In this document: one piece after another, positions 8,405 through 17,905 of the stretch
Layout of the letters: each line of letters starts with the position of its first letter
Position numbering within the stretch: the stretch's first letter is position 1
DNA from: Thermosynechococcus sp.
GTDB lineage: Bacteria > Cyanobacteriota > Cyanobacteriia > Thermosynechococcales > Thermosynechococcaceae
Assembly (NCBI RefSeq): GCF_025999095.1
Contig: NZ_AP024678.1
Coordinates: 2,015,527-2,079,526, forward strand
DNA length: 64,000 bases
Reading direction: 5' to 3'
Notes under the pieces: generated by a model
Seen by the model: the letters and a program-made list of their open reading frames with translations, nothing else
What the model was told of the DNA's origin: nothing
The model's database searches: none
Translations under genes and position numbers: made by a program

Positions 8405-10255
8405 ATGCCGCCCTTAGACCCGTTTCAACCCCTTGGGGCGATCGCCACCACTTCCCAAGGACTGGCTCAACTCCAGCGCCTTGTTGATGCAGGCATTCCC
8501 CTAAGCATTTGGGTTTCGCCCCAGTTAGGTGCCCACCGCCCCATACACACCTACGAGGGTTCTCTGGCAGCCCACTTGCAGAAACACTGGTGCCACTATC
8601 GCGCTTGGATCTTTGCCTTGGCCTGCGGTGCTGTGGTGCGGTTAATCTCACCCCTGTTGACCCACAAAAGACAGGATCCGGCGGTTTGCGTTCTTTCTGA
8701 GAATGGCCAATGGATCCTGAGTTTGCTGGGGGGGCATGGGGCAGGCGGCGATCGCCTGTGTCAAATCCTCAGTGCTACCCTTGGCGCAACACCAATTCTC
8801 ACGGGAGCAAGTTATAGCCAAGGCTACTTTGCCGTGGATACTTGGGGAACAGCCTTGGGGTGGCAACGGGGGACAGGAGACTGGAATGCGATCGCCAGCC
8901 AACAGGCGCAGGGAAAGGCGCTGCAAGTGTATCAAACCTGCGGTAGCTCTTTGTGGCGCACCGGTCTCGGTTCAGACCAGCCCCTTGAGTTGGTCAGCAC
9001 CCCACCCCTAGAAAATGCGGTGTGGATTACCGAAAAAGTGTTACCCGCCGCTGTTACCTCAGGGGTAGCTTGGCATCCACGGGTTCTGTGGCTAGGGATT
9101 GGCTGTGAACGGGGAACATCGGCGGCCCTGATCCAGCACGCCATTGATCAGACCCTTGCCGAAGCGGGACTCAGCCCCCTCGCGATCGCTGGCCTTGCCA
9201 GTATTGATCGCAAAGCCGATGAAGTGGGGTTAGGTCAAGTGGCTAAGGCGCACGATTGGCCAAGCCGCTGGTTTTCCGCACCAGAATTGGCGCCTGTTAC
9301 AGTGCCTACCCCCTCAGCGATTGTGGCTGCAGAGATGGGAACCCCCAGTGTCGCTGAAGCCGCAGCAGTGTTGGCCAGCGAGGGAGGTCGTTTAATTGTT
9401 CCTAAGCAGATTTACCGTCAAGGGGGTGAGAGGGGGGCAGTGACGATTGCCATTGCCCAATCTGCACGGGAATTCATTCCCCGCCAAGGCTCCCTGAGCC
9501 TCATTGGCACTGGTCCGGGATCTTTGGATCAACTCACCCTCAGGGCACGCGCTGCCCTTTTGGCCGCTGATATTCTTGTGGGCTATACCCTTTACCTCGA
9601 ATTGATCGCTCCCCTACGGCGACCAGGACAGATGGTGGCCGCCTATGGCATTACCCAAGAGCGACAACGTGCCCAAGTGGCGATTGATCTGGCACAGTGG
9701 GGACTCAATGTTGCGGTGGTTTCTTCGGGCGACTGTGGCATCTATGGCATGGCCGGTCTGGTACTAGAGCTATTGGCAGAAGCGGACATCACCGATTTAC
9801 CGGTAGAGGTGTTTCCAGGGGTGAGTGCTGTGAATGCTGCTGCGGCTCGCTTGGGGGCACCCCTAATGCACGATTTTTGCACCATTAGCCTCAGCGATCG
9901 ATTGACCCCTTGGCCAGTCATTAAGAAACGCCTACAGGCGGCGGCAGAAGCGGATTTTGTTACCGCCCTTTATAATCCTCGTTCCCGCGATCGCCAGCAA
10001 CAATTGGTGGACGCCAAAGCTATTTTCTTAGAGTATCGTTCACCGCAGACACCAGTTGCAATTGTTCGTGCCGCCTATCGCCCTGAGGAGCACATCACCC
10101 TCACCACCCTTGGGGCATTTGAACCAGCAATAGTGGATATGTTCAGCTTGGTGTTGATTGGCAACGCCAGCACCCGCCGCTTTCAGGATTGGCTGATTAC
10201 CCCTCGTGGCTATTTAAGGAACCCTAAAGCAAGCCTGCCTGACCGAGGAGATTAA
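8405..10255 (+). CDS. cobJ: CbiG-CobJ fusion: cobalt-precorrin-5A hydrolase and precorrin-3B C17-methyltransferase
   Basis: 616-residue bifunctional protein of corrin ring synthesis. Residues about 1-330 are CbiG-like (ALACGAVVRLISPLL, LLGGHGAGGDRL, VLWLGIGCERGTS, LASIDRKADEVGL) and residues about 358-605 form an SAM-dependent tetrapyrrole methylase of the CobJ/CbiH type, with LIGTGPGSLDQLT near the start, VSSGDCGIYGMAGL and EVFPGVSAVNAAAARLGAP. CobJ methylates C17 and contracts the ring; CbiG opens the delta-lactone in the next anaerobic-pathway step. The fusion is common in cyanobacteria, which make pseudocobalamin. Its last 32 bases overlap the 3' end of the convergent membrane-protein gene. 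Confidence 0.93.
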   Translation: MPPLDPFQPLGAIATTSQGLAQLQRLVDAGIPLSIWVSPQLGAHRPIHTYEGSLAAHLQKHWCHYRAWIFALACGAVVRLISPLLTHKRQDPAVCVLSENGQWILSLLGGHGAGGDRLCQILSATLGATPILTGASYSQGYFAVDTWGTALGWQRGTGDWNAIASQQAQGKALQVYQTCGSSLWRTGLGSDQPLELVSTPPLENAVWITEKVLPAAVTSGVAWHPRVLWLGIGCERGTSAALIQHAIDQTLAEAGLSPLAIAGLASIDRKADEVGLGQVAKAHDWPSRWFSAPELAPVTVPTPSAIVAAEMGTPSVAEAAAVLASEGGRLIVPKQIYRQGGERGAVTIAIAQSAREFIPRQGSLSLIGTGPGSLDQLTLRARAALLAADILVGYTLYLELIAPLRRPGQMVAAYGITQERQRAQVAIDLAQWGLNVAVVSSGDCGIYGMAGLVLELLAEADITDLPVEVFPGVSAVNAAAARLGAPLMHDFCTISLSDRLTPWPVIKKRLQAAAEADFVTALYNPRSRDRQQQLVDAKAIFLEYRSPQTPVAIVRAAYRPEEHITLTTLGAFEPAIVDMFSLVLIGNASTRRFQDWLITPRGYLRNPKASLPDRGD

Positions 10256-10583
10256 AACAAGCCCAGTTGACGATACTGAGCGCAATCGAGCCAAAAAAGG
10301 CACTCCAAAAACCATTGCGGAGGGTAAATCCATCCACAAAGGCAGCGGCAAGGGCAAAAATGGCTGCATTAATGATCAAGGCAACTAAGCCAAACGTGAG
10401 AAAAATAAAGGGGAACGTTACAAACTTGAGCACTGCACCAAGGGTGGCATTGAGCAGACCAAAGACAATCGCCGACCACAGAGCAGTTGAGAACTTGTCA
10501 ATTTCTACCCCCAAAAATGAGAGACGCGACACAATAAACAAGCTAATACTGGTGACAATCCAAGTAATGAGTAAACCCCACAT
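10224..10583 (-). CDS. Phage-holin-family (YvlD-type) small membrane protein
   Basis: 119-residue protein that is almost entirely hydrophobic, with four predicted membrane helices (about residues 3-22, 32-55, 57-83 and 92-113) and short polar turns. The pattern of LLNATLGAVLKFVTFPFIFLTFGLVALIINAAIFALAA is typical of the YvlD/phage holin family 4 proteins, which are chromosomal in many bacteria and not evidence of a prophage. Its function is not established. Its 3' end overlaps the convergent cobJ gene by 32 bases. The next minus-strand gene upstream is another small membrane protein. Confidence 0.85.
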   Translation of the reverse strand: MWGLLITWIVTSISLFIVSRLSFLGVEIDKFSTALWSAIVFGLLNATLGAVLKFVTFPFIFLTFGLVALIINAAIFALAAAFVDGFTLRNGFWSAFFGSIALSIVNWACFNLLGQAGLL

Positions 10584-10626
10584 AGGCAGCTCCTCATAAT
10601 CTATTTAGATAACTATTGAGATAACG

Positions 10627-10839
10627 CTAGATAACAATCAAGAAAAAGGGGAATACCGGTACACCAAAGGTCACACTGAACCAGTAGCTAACCAGACTCA
10701 GGAGAAGGCTCAAGAGCAGCGAAAGACACAGTGACCACAGCAGATAGGCGGCGAACTCGTAGATTCCTTGCCAAAAGGAATCAAAGGGCACGTCTAGCAC
10801 ATATCCATTGGCAGAGACCTGTACAGGGGCTTGAGACAT
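10627..10839 (-). CDS. Small membrane protein, unknown
   Basis: Seventy residues from ATG 10839 (MSQAPVQVSANG), preceded on the minus strand by a GAGGAG ribosome site six to ten bases upstream; the longer frame from 10923 adds an implausible leader. The polar N-terminus is followed by a very leucine/serine-rich hydrophobic stretch (about residues 26-68) that could form one or two helices. No family is recognised. It lies 44 bases upstream of the YvlD-type gene on the same strand and may be co-transcribed with it. Confidence 0.65.
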   Translation of the reverse strand: MSQAPVQVSANGYVLDVPFDSFWQGIYEFAAYLLWSLCLSLLLSLLLSLVSYWFSVTFGVPVFPFFLIVI

Positions 10840-10979
10840 TGCACGCTCCTCTAGCAGCATTGCTTTTATTTTAGGCCAGGGATGAGAACGTAACGTTTTG
10901 AGACATAAATTTTTGTAAATCATGTGTGTTCAGAATCTGGGGCGATAATAGAGATAGAGCGCGATGCACTGAGGTGGGC

Positions 10980-12227
10980 ATGGGACAAGGTTGGCAAGTG
11001 GGGCGTGTCTTTGGCATTCCCCTGTATATTGATCGCTCGTGGTTTCTGGTGATTCTGCTATTTGCTTTTCTTAATGGCAGTGACTGGCAGGACACGTACC
11101 CGCAGTGGGGAGCATTGGTATGGCTGATGGGATTGGTGGTTTCCCTGCTGTTGTTTGCCTCAGTATTACTCCATGAATTGGGGCATAGTCTAGTGGCGCG
11201 CTCCCAAGGAATTACGGTACGCTCAATTACCCTCTTTCTCTTTGGTGGTGTGGCAGCCATTGAACGGGAATCCAATACTCCTGCTCAAGCCTTTCAGGTG
11301 GCGATCGCAGGGCCTTTGGTGAGTTTTGCCCTTTTTGTCCTGCTACAGGGGGGAGCTGTCCTACTGCCGGGAGATTCTCCCCTCCATGAACTGTTGCGCT
11401 ATCTGGCGAACATCAACTTTGTCTTGGGGGTCTTTAACCTCTTACCTGGACTTCCCCTCGATGGTGGCCAAGTCCTCAAAGCAGCGGTTTGGAAATTGAC
11501 CGGCAATCGCTTTCAGGGGATGCGCTGGGCAGCGCGATCGGGACAATTGTTGGGCTGGTTGGCGATTAGTTTTGGGCTATTTGTAACACTCCTTGGCACT
11601 GGCAATGGCCTCTGGTTGGGTCTATTGGGGTGGTTTGCCCTGCAAAATGCCACACTCTACAATCGCCTTAGCCAACTCCAAGAAGCATTGGTGACTCTGA
11701 CGGCGGCTGATGCCATGACACGGGATTTTCGGGTAATTGAGGGAACTTTATCGCTGCGGGAGTTTGCCGATCGCTATCTTCTACTGGCCGATCGCCAGCC
11801 CATAGCCTACTTTGTCGCCACTGATGGCCGCTATTGCGGCTATTTAGATCCCCAGGCCCTGAACCATGTGGAGCGCAGCCGTTGGGAAGTAACGCCAGTG
11901 GCAGAATTGGCCGTACCCTTGCGGGCGATCGCCACCGTCAAAGAATCAGACTCTCTCGCCAAGACTGTTTGCACCCTCGAGGAACAACAACAACGCTTTA
12001 TTACTGTTTTAACCCCTGCAGATGCCGTGGCGGGCGTTATTGATCGCGGTGATGTCCTCCTGGCGTTGGCCCAACGGTTGCACTGGCAACTGGCGAAACA
12101 GGACATTCAACGCCTCAAGCAAGAAAAGCACTATCCCCCAGAACTGCAATTATTGGAACTGGCACGCACTGCTCTGCAATTTCAGGGGAGCAATAGCGGG
12201 ACGATACTTTCTTCACAAAGCCGCTAG
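10980..12227 (+). CDS. Site-2 protease family metalloprotease with CBS domains
   Basis: Intramembrane zinc metalloprotease (peptidase M50). I place the start at ATG 10980, with GAGG at 10971-10974 as ribosome site, giving 415 residues. H65-E66-x-x-H69 (LLHELGHSL) and D161 (LPGLPLDGG) form the zinc site, inside a multi-helix membrane domain covering about residues 10-210. The C-terminal 200 residues are soluble and contain a pair of CBS-like modules. This membrane-protease plus CBS arrangement is common in cyanobacteria; relatives cleave membrane-bound anti-sigma or signalling factors, but the substrate here is unknown. Confidence 0.92.
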   Translation: MGQGWQVGRVFGIPLYIDRSWFLVILLFAFLNGSDWQDTYPQWGALVWLMGLVVSLLLFASVLLHELGHSLVARSQGITVRSITLFLFGGVAAIERESNTPAQAFQVAIAGPLVSFALFVLLQGGAVLLPGDSPLHELLRYLANINFVLGVFNLLPGLPLDGGQVLKAAVWKLTGNRFQGMRWAARSGQLLGWLAISFGLFVTLLGTGNGLWLGLLGWFALQNATLYNRLSQLQEALVTLTAADAMTRDFRVIEGTLSLREFADRYLLLADRQPIAYFVATDGRYCGYLDPQALNHVERSRWEVTPVAELAVPLRAIATVKESDSLAKTVCTLEEQQQRFITVLTPADAVAGVIDRGDVLLALAQRLHWQLAKQDIQRLKQEKHYPPELQLLELARTALQFQGSNSGTILSSQSR

Positions 12228-12271
12228 TTTGTTTTAGCAGCCCACAATCAGGGTGGAAGAAGCTGGAGTGA

Positions 12272-12344
12272 CGCGCCCTGGAGGACTCGAACCCCCGACA
12301 TCCGGTTTTGGAGACCGACGTTCTACCAACTGAACTAAGGACGC
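12272..12344 (-). tRNA. trnW: tRNA-Trp (CCA)
   Basis: Minus-strand cloverleaf of 73 bases. The acceptor arm pairs GCGTCCT with AGGGCGC, with G as discriminator. The D arm contains AGTTCAGTTGGTAGAAC, the anticodon loop reads CTCCAAA giving anticodon CCA, and the T arm contains GGGTTCGAGTCC. No CCA is encoded at the 3' end. It sits between the convergent protease gene and rplS. Confidence 0.95.
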
Positions 12345-12352
12345 AAACTTGT

Positions 12353-12715
12353 TTACAGGGGGCGATCGAACCGTGGTTTGATCCGCGAAGCTTTACCCAT
12401 ACGATCGCGCAGGTAGTAGAGCTTGGCCCGACGGACTTTACCCCGCTGAATTACTTTTATACTATCAATTCGTGGCGAATGCAGCAAAAAGACCCGCTCA
12501 ACGCCCACCCCTTGGAAGACACGGCGCACGGTGATGGTGCGGTTAATACCCGTGTTGCGCATAGCGATCACATCCCCTTCGTAGGGTTGGACGCGCTCTT
12601 TATCGCCTTCTTTAATTTTGACGCCAACCCGAACGCGATCGCCCACATGAATCACGGGCAAGTCACTCTTCATTTGCTCCGCTTCAATCGAGCGAATAAT
12701 CTCTTGGGCGTTCAT
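12353..12715 (-). CDS. rplS: 50S ribosomal protein L19
   Basis: 120-residue L19, located at the 30S-50S interface. Family segments are clear: [67 protein letters not shown]. The length is normal for bacterial L19. It is encoded eight bases upstream of tRNA-Trp on the same strand, so the tRNA may be processed from the rplS transcript or have its own promoter within rplS. maf follows upstream on the same strand with a 65-base spacer. Confidence 0.98.
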   Translation of the reverse strand: MNAQEIIRSIEAEQMKSDLPVIHVGDRVRVGVKIKEGDKERVQPYEGDVIAMRNTGINRTITVRRVFQGVGVERVFLLHSPRIDSIKVIQRGKVRRAKLYYLRDRMGKASRIKPRFDRPL

Positions 12716-12780
12716 GACAGTTCCTTAACTCGCAATCTCTTAGCGTACCCTAAGCGTTTAGACTTGTCCAGGCCAATTTT

Positions 12781-13377
12781 CTATTTTTTGCTTTGCACAT
12801 CGCCAAGGGGATATCCCAAGCTCAGTAGCATCCGCCGCAGGAGGGGCAAGCTCAAGCCAATTACATTACTGGGAGTACCGACAATCTTCTCGACAAAGGC
12901 ACCCCCGCGGCCATCGAGGGCAAAACCGCCAGCACAGACAAGGGGTTCACCGGAGGCCACATAGGCAGCAATTTCGGCATCGCTAATATCGGCAAAGACA
13001 ACTTGGGTGGATTCCACTTCAACACAGGTGCGACCCTGTGCCAAATCAATCAAAGCATGGCCTGTCAGTAGGTCTCCCGTTTGACCGCGCATGTGTTGCC
13101 AGCGGGCGATCGCCATCTCTGGTGAGGCCGGTTTACCGTAAATTTCCCCGCCAAGCACCAGCACCGAGTCACAGCCCAAAATTAAGGCGGGGGCCGAATA
13201 ACACTGAGCGACCGTTTCTGCCTTGCACCGTGCCAGTAGGCGCACCAGTTCTGTTGGCGTTGTTGCCTGAATCACCGACTCATCAAAGTGACTGGGCTGA
13301 ATAATGGGATCAATGCCAATTTGTTGCAGCAATTGGCGGCGGGCAGGGGAGGCCGAGGCAAGAACAAAGGGCACCAT
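12781..13377 (-). CDS. maf: Maf family nucleoside triphosphate pyrophosphatase
   Basis: 198-residue Maf/YceF/YhdE-type house-cleaning pyrophosphatase acting on non-canonical or pyrimidine nucleotides. The N-terminal [17 protein letters not shown] is the family signature. [18 protein letters not shown] and [32 protein letters not shown] contain the conserved active-site Asp/Glu and substrate-binding residues. The old name 'septum formation inhibitor' comes from overexpression and is not a demonstrated role here. It is separated from rplS by 65 bases on the same strand. Confidence 0.94.
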   Translation of the reverse strand: MVPFVLASASPARRQLLQQIGIDPIIQPSHFDESVIQATTPTELVRLLARCKAETVAQCYSAPALILGCDSVLVLGGEIYGKPASPEMAIARWQHMRGQTGDLLTGHALIDLAQGRTCVEVESTQVVFADISDAEIAAYVASGEPLVCAGGFALDGRGGAFVEKIVGTPSNVIGLSLPLLRRMLLSLGYPLGDVQSKK

Positions 13378-13490
13378 AGCGCTGTGTTTGAAGCAACCGG
13401 TTGTGATGATCTCATATTGAAATTATTAAACCTGCATGTGGTATCCGATTGAGGGCTTATTATCTAGGTGTTGCGTCTAGAGTCAGACAA

Positions 13491-15467
13491 ATGACGAGTA
13501 CGGCCTACACCTACACTCCCGCCGGCGGGCTCCCCCAAGATGCGCCATTACCCGATCACTTTTTGCCCTACAAAACACTCCGCTCGCTGCCGGAAATGTG
13601 GCCCCTATTGGCGCAACGTCATGGGGATGTGGTGGCCCTTGATGCTCCCTACGAAGATCCCCCGACCCGCATTACCTACAGTGAGCTCTACCAACGCATT
13701 CAACGCTTTGCGGCGGGTCTCCAAGCTCTGGGTGTCGCTGCGGGCGATCGCGTGGCCCTATTTGCTGACAATAGCCCCCGCTGGCTCATTGCCGACCAAG
13801 GCAGTATGATGGCTGGTGCCATTAATGTGGTGCGCAGTGGTACCGCCGATGCTCAAGAACTGCTCTACATTTTGCGCGACAGTGGAGCCACCCTGCTGCT
13901 CATCGAAAACCTAGCCACCCTCCGCAAGCTGCAAGAGCCTCTGGTGGATACAGCAGTCAAAACAGTGGTGCTCCTGAGTGGAGAATCCCCTGAGTTGGCA
14001 GGTTTTCCCCTGCGGCTTTTGAACTTTGGTCAAGTCTTTACGGAAGGACAATATGGCACAGTGCGGGCGGTGGCTATTACCCCCGCTGACTTGGCAACCC
14101 TGATGTACACCTCCGGTACCACGGGTCAACCCAAGGGCGTAATGGTTACCCACGGGGGGCTACTGAGTCAAATTGTCAATCTCTGGGCAATTGTGCAACC
14201 GCAGGTGGGCGATCGCATCCTCAGTATCTTGCCCATTTGGCATGCCTATGAACGGGTGGCCGAGTACTTTCTCTTTGCCTGTGGCTGTAGCCAAACCTAT
14301 ACCAATCTCCGCCACTTCAAGAATGACCTGAAACGGTGTAAACCCCACTACATGATTGCCGTCCCCCGTATCTGGGAAGGCTTTTACGAAGGAGTACAAA
14401 AGCAACTGCGGGACAGTCCAGCTACAAAGCGGCGCCTTGCCCAGTTTTTCCTCAGGGTTGGCCAGCAATATATACTGCAACGGCGACTGCTCACGGGCCT
14501 GAGCCTGACCAACCCCCATCCCAGCGGCTGGCAGAAATTGGTGGCTCGCGTGCAAACCCTCCTCCTCAAGCCCCTCTACGAACTGGGGGAGAAGCGTGTT
14601 TATAGCAAAATTCGTGAAGCCACCGGCGGTGAGATTAAACAGATCATTAGTGGTGGCGGCGCCCTTGCTCCCCATTTGGACACCTTCTATGAAGTCATTA
14701 ACCTAGAAGTCTTGGTGGGCTACGGTCTCACCGAAACGGCCGTAGTGCTAACCGCTCGCCGCTCTTGGGCCAATTTACGGGGATCTGCTGGCCGCCCAAT
14801 TCCCGATACCGCCATTAAAATTGTTGACCCGGAAACCAAAACCCCCCTTGAGTTTGGCCAAAAAGGACTGGTGATGGCCAAAGGGCCACAGGTGATGCGC
14901 GGCTACTACAACCAGCCAGAGGCCACCGCTAAGGTGCTAGATGCTGAGGGGTGGTTTGACACTGGGGACTTGGGCTACCTCACCCCCAATGGAGATCTGG
15001 TGCTGACGGGACGGCAGAAGGACACGATTGTTCTCAGTAACGGCGAAAATATTGAACCGCAGCCCATCGAGGATGCCTGTGTCCGCAGCCCCTATATTGA
15101 CCAGATTATGCTGGTGGGTCAAGATCAAAAGGCTCTTGGTGCCCTCATTGTGCCCAATTTAGAGGCGTTGGAGGAGTGGGTGGTTGCCAGGGGGTACCGA
15201 CTGGAGTTGCCAAACCGACCGGCAGGAGCGGGCAGTGGTGAGGTGGTGACGCTGGAGAGCAAAGTCATTATTGATCTCTACCGTCAAGAACTGCTGCGGG
15301 AAGTGCAAAATCGCCCCGGCTATCGCCCAGATGATCGCATTGCCACGTTTCGCTTTGTCCTCGAACCCTTTACGATAGAGAATGGTCTTTTGACCCAAAC
15401 CCTAAAAATTCGCCGTCATGTCGTGAGCGATCGCTACCGCGATATGATTAACGCCATGTTTGAGTAA
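13491..15467 (+). CDS. aas: Long-chain acyl-ACP synthetase / acyl-CoA ligase family
   Basis: 658-residue AMP-forming acyl ligase starting at ATG 13491 (MTSTAYTYTP). The adenylate signature TSGTTGQPKG is at about 207-216, with YGLTETAVV and the GWFDTGDLGYLTPNGDLVLTGRQKD segment of the C-terminal hinge. The cyanobacterial single enzyme of this family (Aas) activates recycled free fatty acids directly to acyl-ACP; the assignment rests on similarity to that class. It would feed the acyl-ACP pool used by aar and ado at 3.6-5.4 kb. The next gene starts five bases after its stop. Confidence 0.92.
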   Translation: MTSTAYTYTPAGGLPQDAPLPDHFLPYKTLRSLPEMWPLLAQRHGDVVALDAPYEDPPTRITYSELYQRIQRFAAGLQALGVAAGDRVALFADNSPRWLIADQGSMMAGAINVVRSGTADAQELLYILRDSGATLLLIENLATLRKLQEPLVDTAVKTVVLLSGESPELAGFPLRLLNFGQVFTEGQYGTVRAVAITPADLATLMYTSGTTGQPKGVMVTHGGLLSQIVNLWAIVQPQVGDRILSILPIWHAYERVAEYFLFACGCSQTYTNLRHFKNDLKRCKPHYMIAVPRIWEGFYEGVQKQLRDSPATKRRLAQFFLRVGQQYILQRRLLTGLSLTNPHPSGWQKLVARVQTLLLKPLYELGEKRVYSKIREATGGEIKQIISGGGALAPHLDTFYEVINLEVLVGYGLTETAVVLTARRSWANLRGSAGRPIPDTAIKIVDPETKTPLEFGQKGLVMAKGPQVMRGYYNQPEATAKVLDAEGWFDTGDLGYLTPNGDLVLTGRQKDTIVLSNGENIEPQPIEDACVRSPYIDQIMLVGQDQKALGALIVPNLEALEEWVVARGYRLELPNRPAGAGSGEVVTLESKVIIDLYRQELLREVQNRPGYRPDDRIATFRFVLEPFTIENGLLTQTLKIRRHVVSDRYRDMINAMFE

Positions 15468-15472
15468 TCTTC

Positions 15473-15919
15473 ATGACAGACCCTATGGATACTAAACTGC
15501 TCCTGCGGCGCCAGATTATGGTGAAAGCCATCGTCACTCCCGAGTGGAAAGACGACGCCCAAAGGCAGCTTCAGGCACAGCTCAATCAAGTGGATGCCCA
15601 AATTCAGCAGTTGGATCTGCAAGTGCAGCAAGTGATTGACGAACTGCGCAAAAGTAATGAAGCAGCGGATGTGGTCAATGCCCGTATTCAAGACGTTCAA
15701 GGGCAAGCCAACAACCAAAAGGCACAACTCCTACAGCAAAAAAATCTAATTCTTCAGCAATTGGATCAGGTGCAACGCCTGCAAATGGGTCAGGAAGTGG
15801 ATCAAGGCCAGGTGGATAATTTCTTCTATGCCAGCAAAGGGGACAACCTGATTCAAAAGATGCAGGTGGAAATTCTCCTGCGCAATGGTGTCATCGAAGA
15901 AATTCGTGGCACGCTCTAG
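15473..15919 (+). CDS. YlqD family coiled-coil protein
   Basis: 148-residue soluble protein with the conserved N-terminus LLLRRQIMVKAIVTPEWKDDAQRQL, a long glutamine-rich coiled coil (about residues 30-108, many QL/QV heptads) and a C-terminal cap (GDNLIQKMQVEILLRNGVIEEIRGTL) typical of YlqD-like proteins in cyanobacteria and Bacillus. The function is unknown. It begins five bases after the aas stop, so translational coupling and co-transcription with aas are likely. Confidence 0.88.
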   Translation: MTDPMDTKLLLRRQIMVKAIVTPEWKDDAQRQLQAQLNQVDAQIQQLDLQVQQVIDELRKSNEAADVVNARIQDVQGQANNQKAQLLQQKNLILQQLDQVQRLQMGQEVDQGQVDNFFYASKGDNLIQKMQVEILLRNGVIEEIRGTL

Positions 15920-16000
15920 GTTTTACTCTTTATTTTTTAGTGAATTAGTGAATTTGAGATTTGACTCCCTTGCGATTGCCAACTAAGGATAGCAGCCTCT

Positions 16001-17251
16001 ATGATTCGTGAACTGTTCATGCCCGCCCTCAGCTCCACCATGACCGAAGGGAAAATTGTCTCTTGGCTGAAATCTCCCGGGGATAAGGTGGCTAAAGGAG
16101 AAACCGTACTGATTGTGGAATCCGACAAGGCCGATATGGATGTGGAGTCCTTCTACGACGGCTATTTGGCAGTGATTACCGTACCTGCTGGCGAAGTGGC
16201 ACCCGTCGGCTCCACGATTGGCCTGGTGGCAGAAACAGAAGCAGAAATTGCGGAGGCACAGGCAAAGGCCAAGTCCCTTGGGACGGCTACCAGTTCTGCT
16301 CCAGCTCCGGCCACGAGTAATGGCTCAGGAACGGCTCCTGCCGCCAGTACTGCTGCTGTAGCGGCTGGGCGAGTGATTGCCTCCCCCCGTGCCCGCAAAT
16401 TGGCCAAGGAACACAAAATTGATTTGAAGACGCTCAAGGGAACTGGCCCCAATGGTCGGATTACGGCCGCCGATGTGGAAGCTTTGATTGGCGCGCCGGC
16501 AACCCCAGTGACACCGGTGGCAACGTCCCCTGCCCCTATCCCCACAGCCCCCCCTGCTACTGCTGCGGTGGTAGCTCAGGAGGATTTGGTGCCCCTGACA
16601 ACGCTGCAAAATGCCGTTGTGCGCAATATGGTGGCCAGCCTTGGCATTCCCGATTTCCACGTAGCCTACACAATTACCACCGATGCTTTGGATCGCCTGT
16701 ATCAGCAAATTAAGTCCAAAGGGGTAACAATGACGGCGCTCCTTGCCAAGGCGATCGCCCTGACATTGCAAAAACACCCAATTATGAATGCCTACTACAC
16801 AGAGCAGGGGATTCAATACCGTCGTGATATTAACATTGCTGTTGCAGTGGCCATGCCGGGGGGTGGTCTGATTACACCGGTGCTGAAGAACGCCGATCAG
16901 ATTGACATCTACAGCCTCTCGCGTACTTGGAAAGACTTGGTGGAACGGGCACGCGCCAAGCAACTGCAACCCGCTGAGTACAGCACGGGCACCTTTAGCC
17001 TCTCGAACCTCGGCATGTTTGGAGTTGACTCCTTTGATGCCATTCTCACGCCTGGTCAAGGGGCCATTATGGCGGTGGGGGCGTCGCGTCCCACGGTGGT
17101 TGCCACAGAGGATGGCCTGCTGGGGGTAAAACGGCAGATGAAGGTGAATATCACCTGTGATCACCGGGTGATCTATGGTGCTGATGCAGCCGCCTTCCTT
17201 CAGGATTTGGCAAAACTGATTGAAACCAATCCCCAAGCCCTGACGCTCTAA
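16001..17251 (+). CDS. pdhC: Pyruvate dehydrogenase E2, dihydrolipoamide acetyltransferase
   Basis: 416-residue E2 core of the pyruvate dehydrogenase complex. One lipoyl domain (about 1-80) has the lipoylated K43 in ESDKADMDVES. An Ala/Pro/Thr-rich linker follows, then the peripheral subunit-binding domain (about 122-162; ASPRARKLAKEHKIDLKTLKG), a second linker, and the catalytic domain ending in the active-site motif D387-H388-R with G393. It transfers the acetyl group to CoA. The E1-alpha gene pdhA lies 43 kb away in this window, so the complex is not encoded as an operon. The single lipoyl domain and spacing are normal for cyanobacteria. Confidence 0.96.
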   Translation: MIRELFMPALSSTMTEGKIVSWLKSPGDKVAKGETVLIVESDKADMDVESFYDGYLAVITVPAGEVAPVGSTIGLVAETEAEIAEAQAKAKSLGTATSSAPAPATSNGSGTAPAASTAAVAAGRVIASPRARKLAKEHKIDLKTLKGTGPNGRITAADVEALIGAPATPVTPVATSPAPIPTAPPATAAVVAQEDLVPLTTLQNAVVRNMVASLGIPDFHVAYTITTDALDRLYQQIKSKGVTMTALLAKAIALTLQKHPIMNAYYTEQGIQYRRDINIAVAVAMPGGGLITPVLKNADQIDIYSLSRTWKDLVERARAKQLQPAEYSTGTFSLSNLGMFGVDSFDAILTPGQGAIMAVGASRPTVVATEDGLLGVKRQMKVNITCDHRVIYGADAAAFLQDLAKLIETNPQALTL

Positions 17252-17254
17252 ACA

Positions 17255-17902
17255 GTGACTGCCCTGCTGGAAATCAGGGATCTTCATTTTGGCTATGGGA
17301 CAACCCCCTCACTACTCCAAGGGATTGATCTGAGGGTGGCGGGGGGCGATCGCCTGGGCATCATTGGTGACAATGGTTCTGGCAAAACCACACTCCTCCT
17401 TCTCTGTGCTGCTGTTCTCAAGCCCCAGCGGGGAACGATTACCTGCTTGGGGCAGTCAGTGGTGGCTGGACAGTTTCAACCAGCAGTGGGCGTCGTGCTG
17501 CAGCATCCAGCGGATCAGTTAATTGGGACTACTGTCGCTGAGGATGTCGCCTTTGACCCTGAGAATTTAGGTTGTTCAACCCTAGAAGTCCAGCAGCGAG
17601 TGCATCAAGCCTTGGCGATGACCGGAACTTTGCATTTGGCCAATCGCGTGCCCCATCAACTGTCGGGGGGAGAACAACGCATGGTGGCGATCGCCGGCAT
17701 TTTGGCCATGCAGCCCAAGCTCATCCTCTACGATGAACCCACTGCCTTTTTAGACCAACGGAGTTGCCGCACCTTGATTGAGTTTCTGCAAACCAATGCC
17801 ACTCCCGGTCTAGTTGTCAGCCATGACCTTGCGTTTTTACGCGCCGTCTGTACACAGATTTTTCTCCTTGAGTCAGGACATCTGTGTCCCCTAGGGTTGT
17901 AG
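17255..17902 (+). CDS. ABC transporter ATP-binding protein, energy-coupling factor type
   Basis: 215-residue ATPase starting at GTG 17255, three bases after the pdhC stop. It has Walker A (IGDNGSGKTTLL), a Q-loop region VVLQHPADQLIGTTVAEDVAF typical of CbiO/EcfA proteins, the signature LSGGEQRMVAIAGILAMQP and Walker B LILYDEPTAF with the switch H in VVSHDLAFLRA. The Q-loop signature points to an ECF or cobalt/nickel importer, but no membrane or substrate-binding partner is adjacent, so the substrate is unknown. A T-component elsewhere would have to be shared. Confidence 0.9.
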   Translation: MTALLEIRDLHFGYGTTPSLLQGIDLRVAGGDRLGIIGDNGSGKTTLLLLCAAVLKPQRGTITCLGQSVVAGQFQPAVGVVLQHPADQLIGTTVAEDVAFDPENLGCSTLEVQQRVHQALAMTGTLHLANRVPHQLSGGEQRMVAIAGILAMQPKLILYDEPTAFLDQRSCRTLIEFLQTNATPGLVVSHDLAFLRAVCTQIFLLESGHLCPLGL

Positions 17903-17905
17903 CCT

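Noticed and set aside
10224-10583. Phage holin family protein as a sign of prophage
   Set aside because: YvlD-type proteins are ordinary chromosomal membrane proteins and no other phage gene is near.
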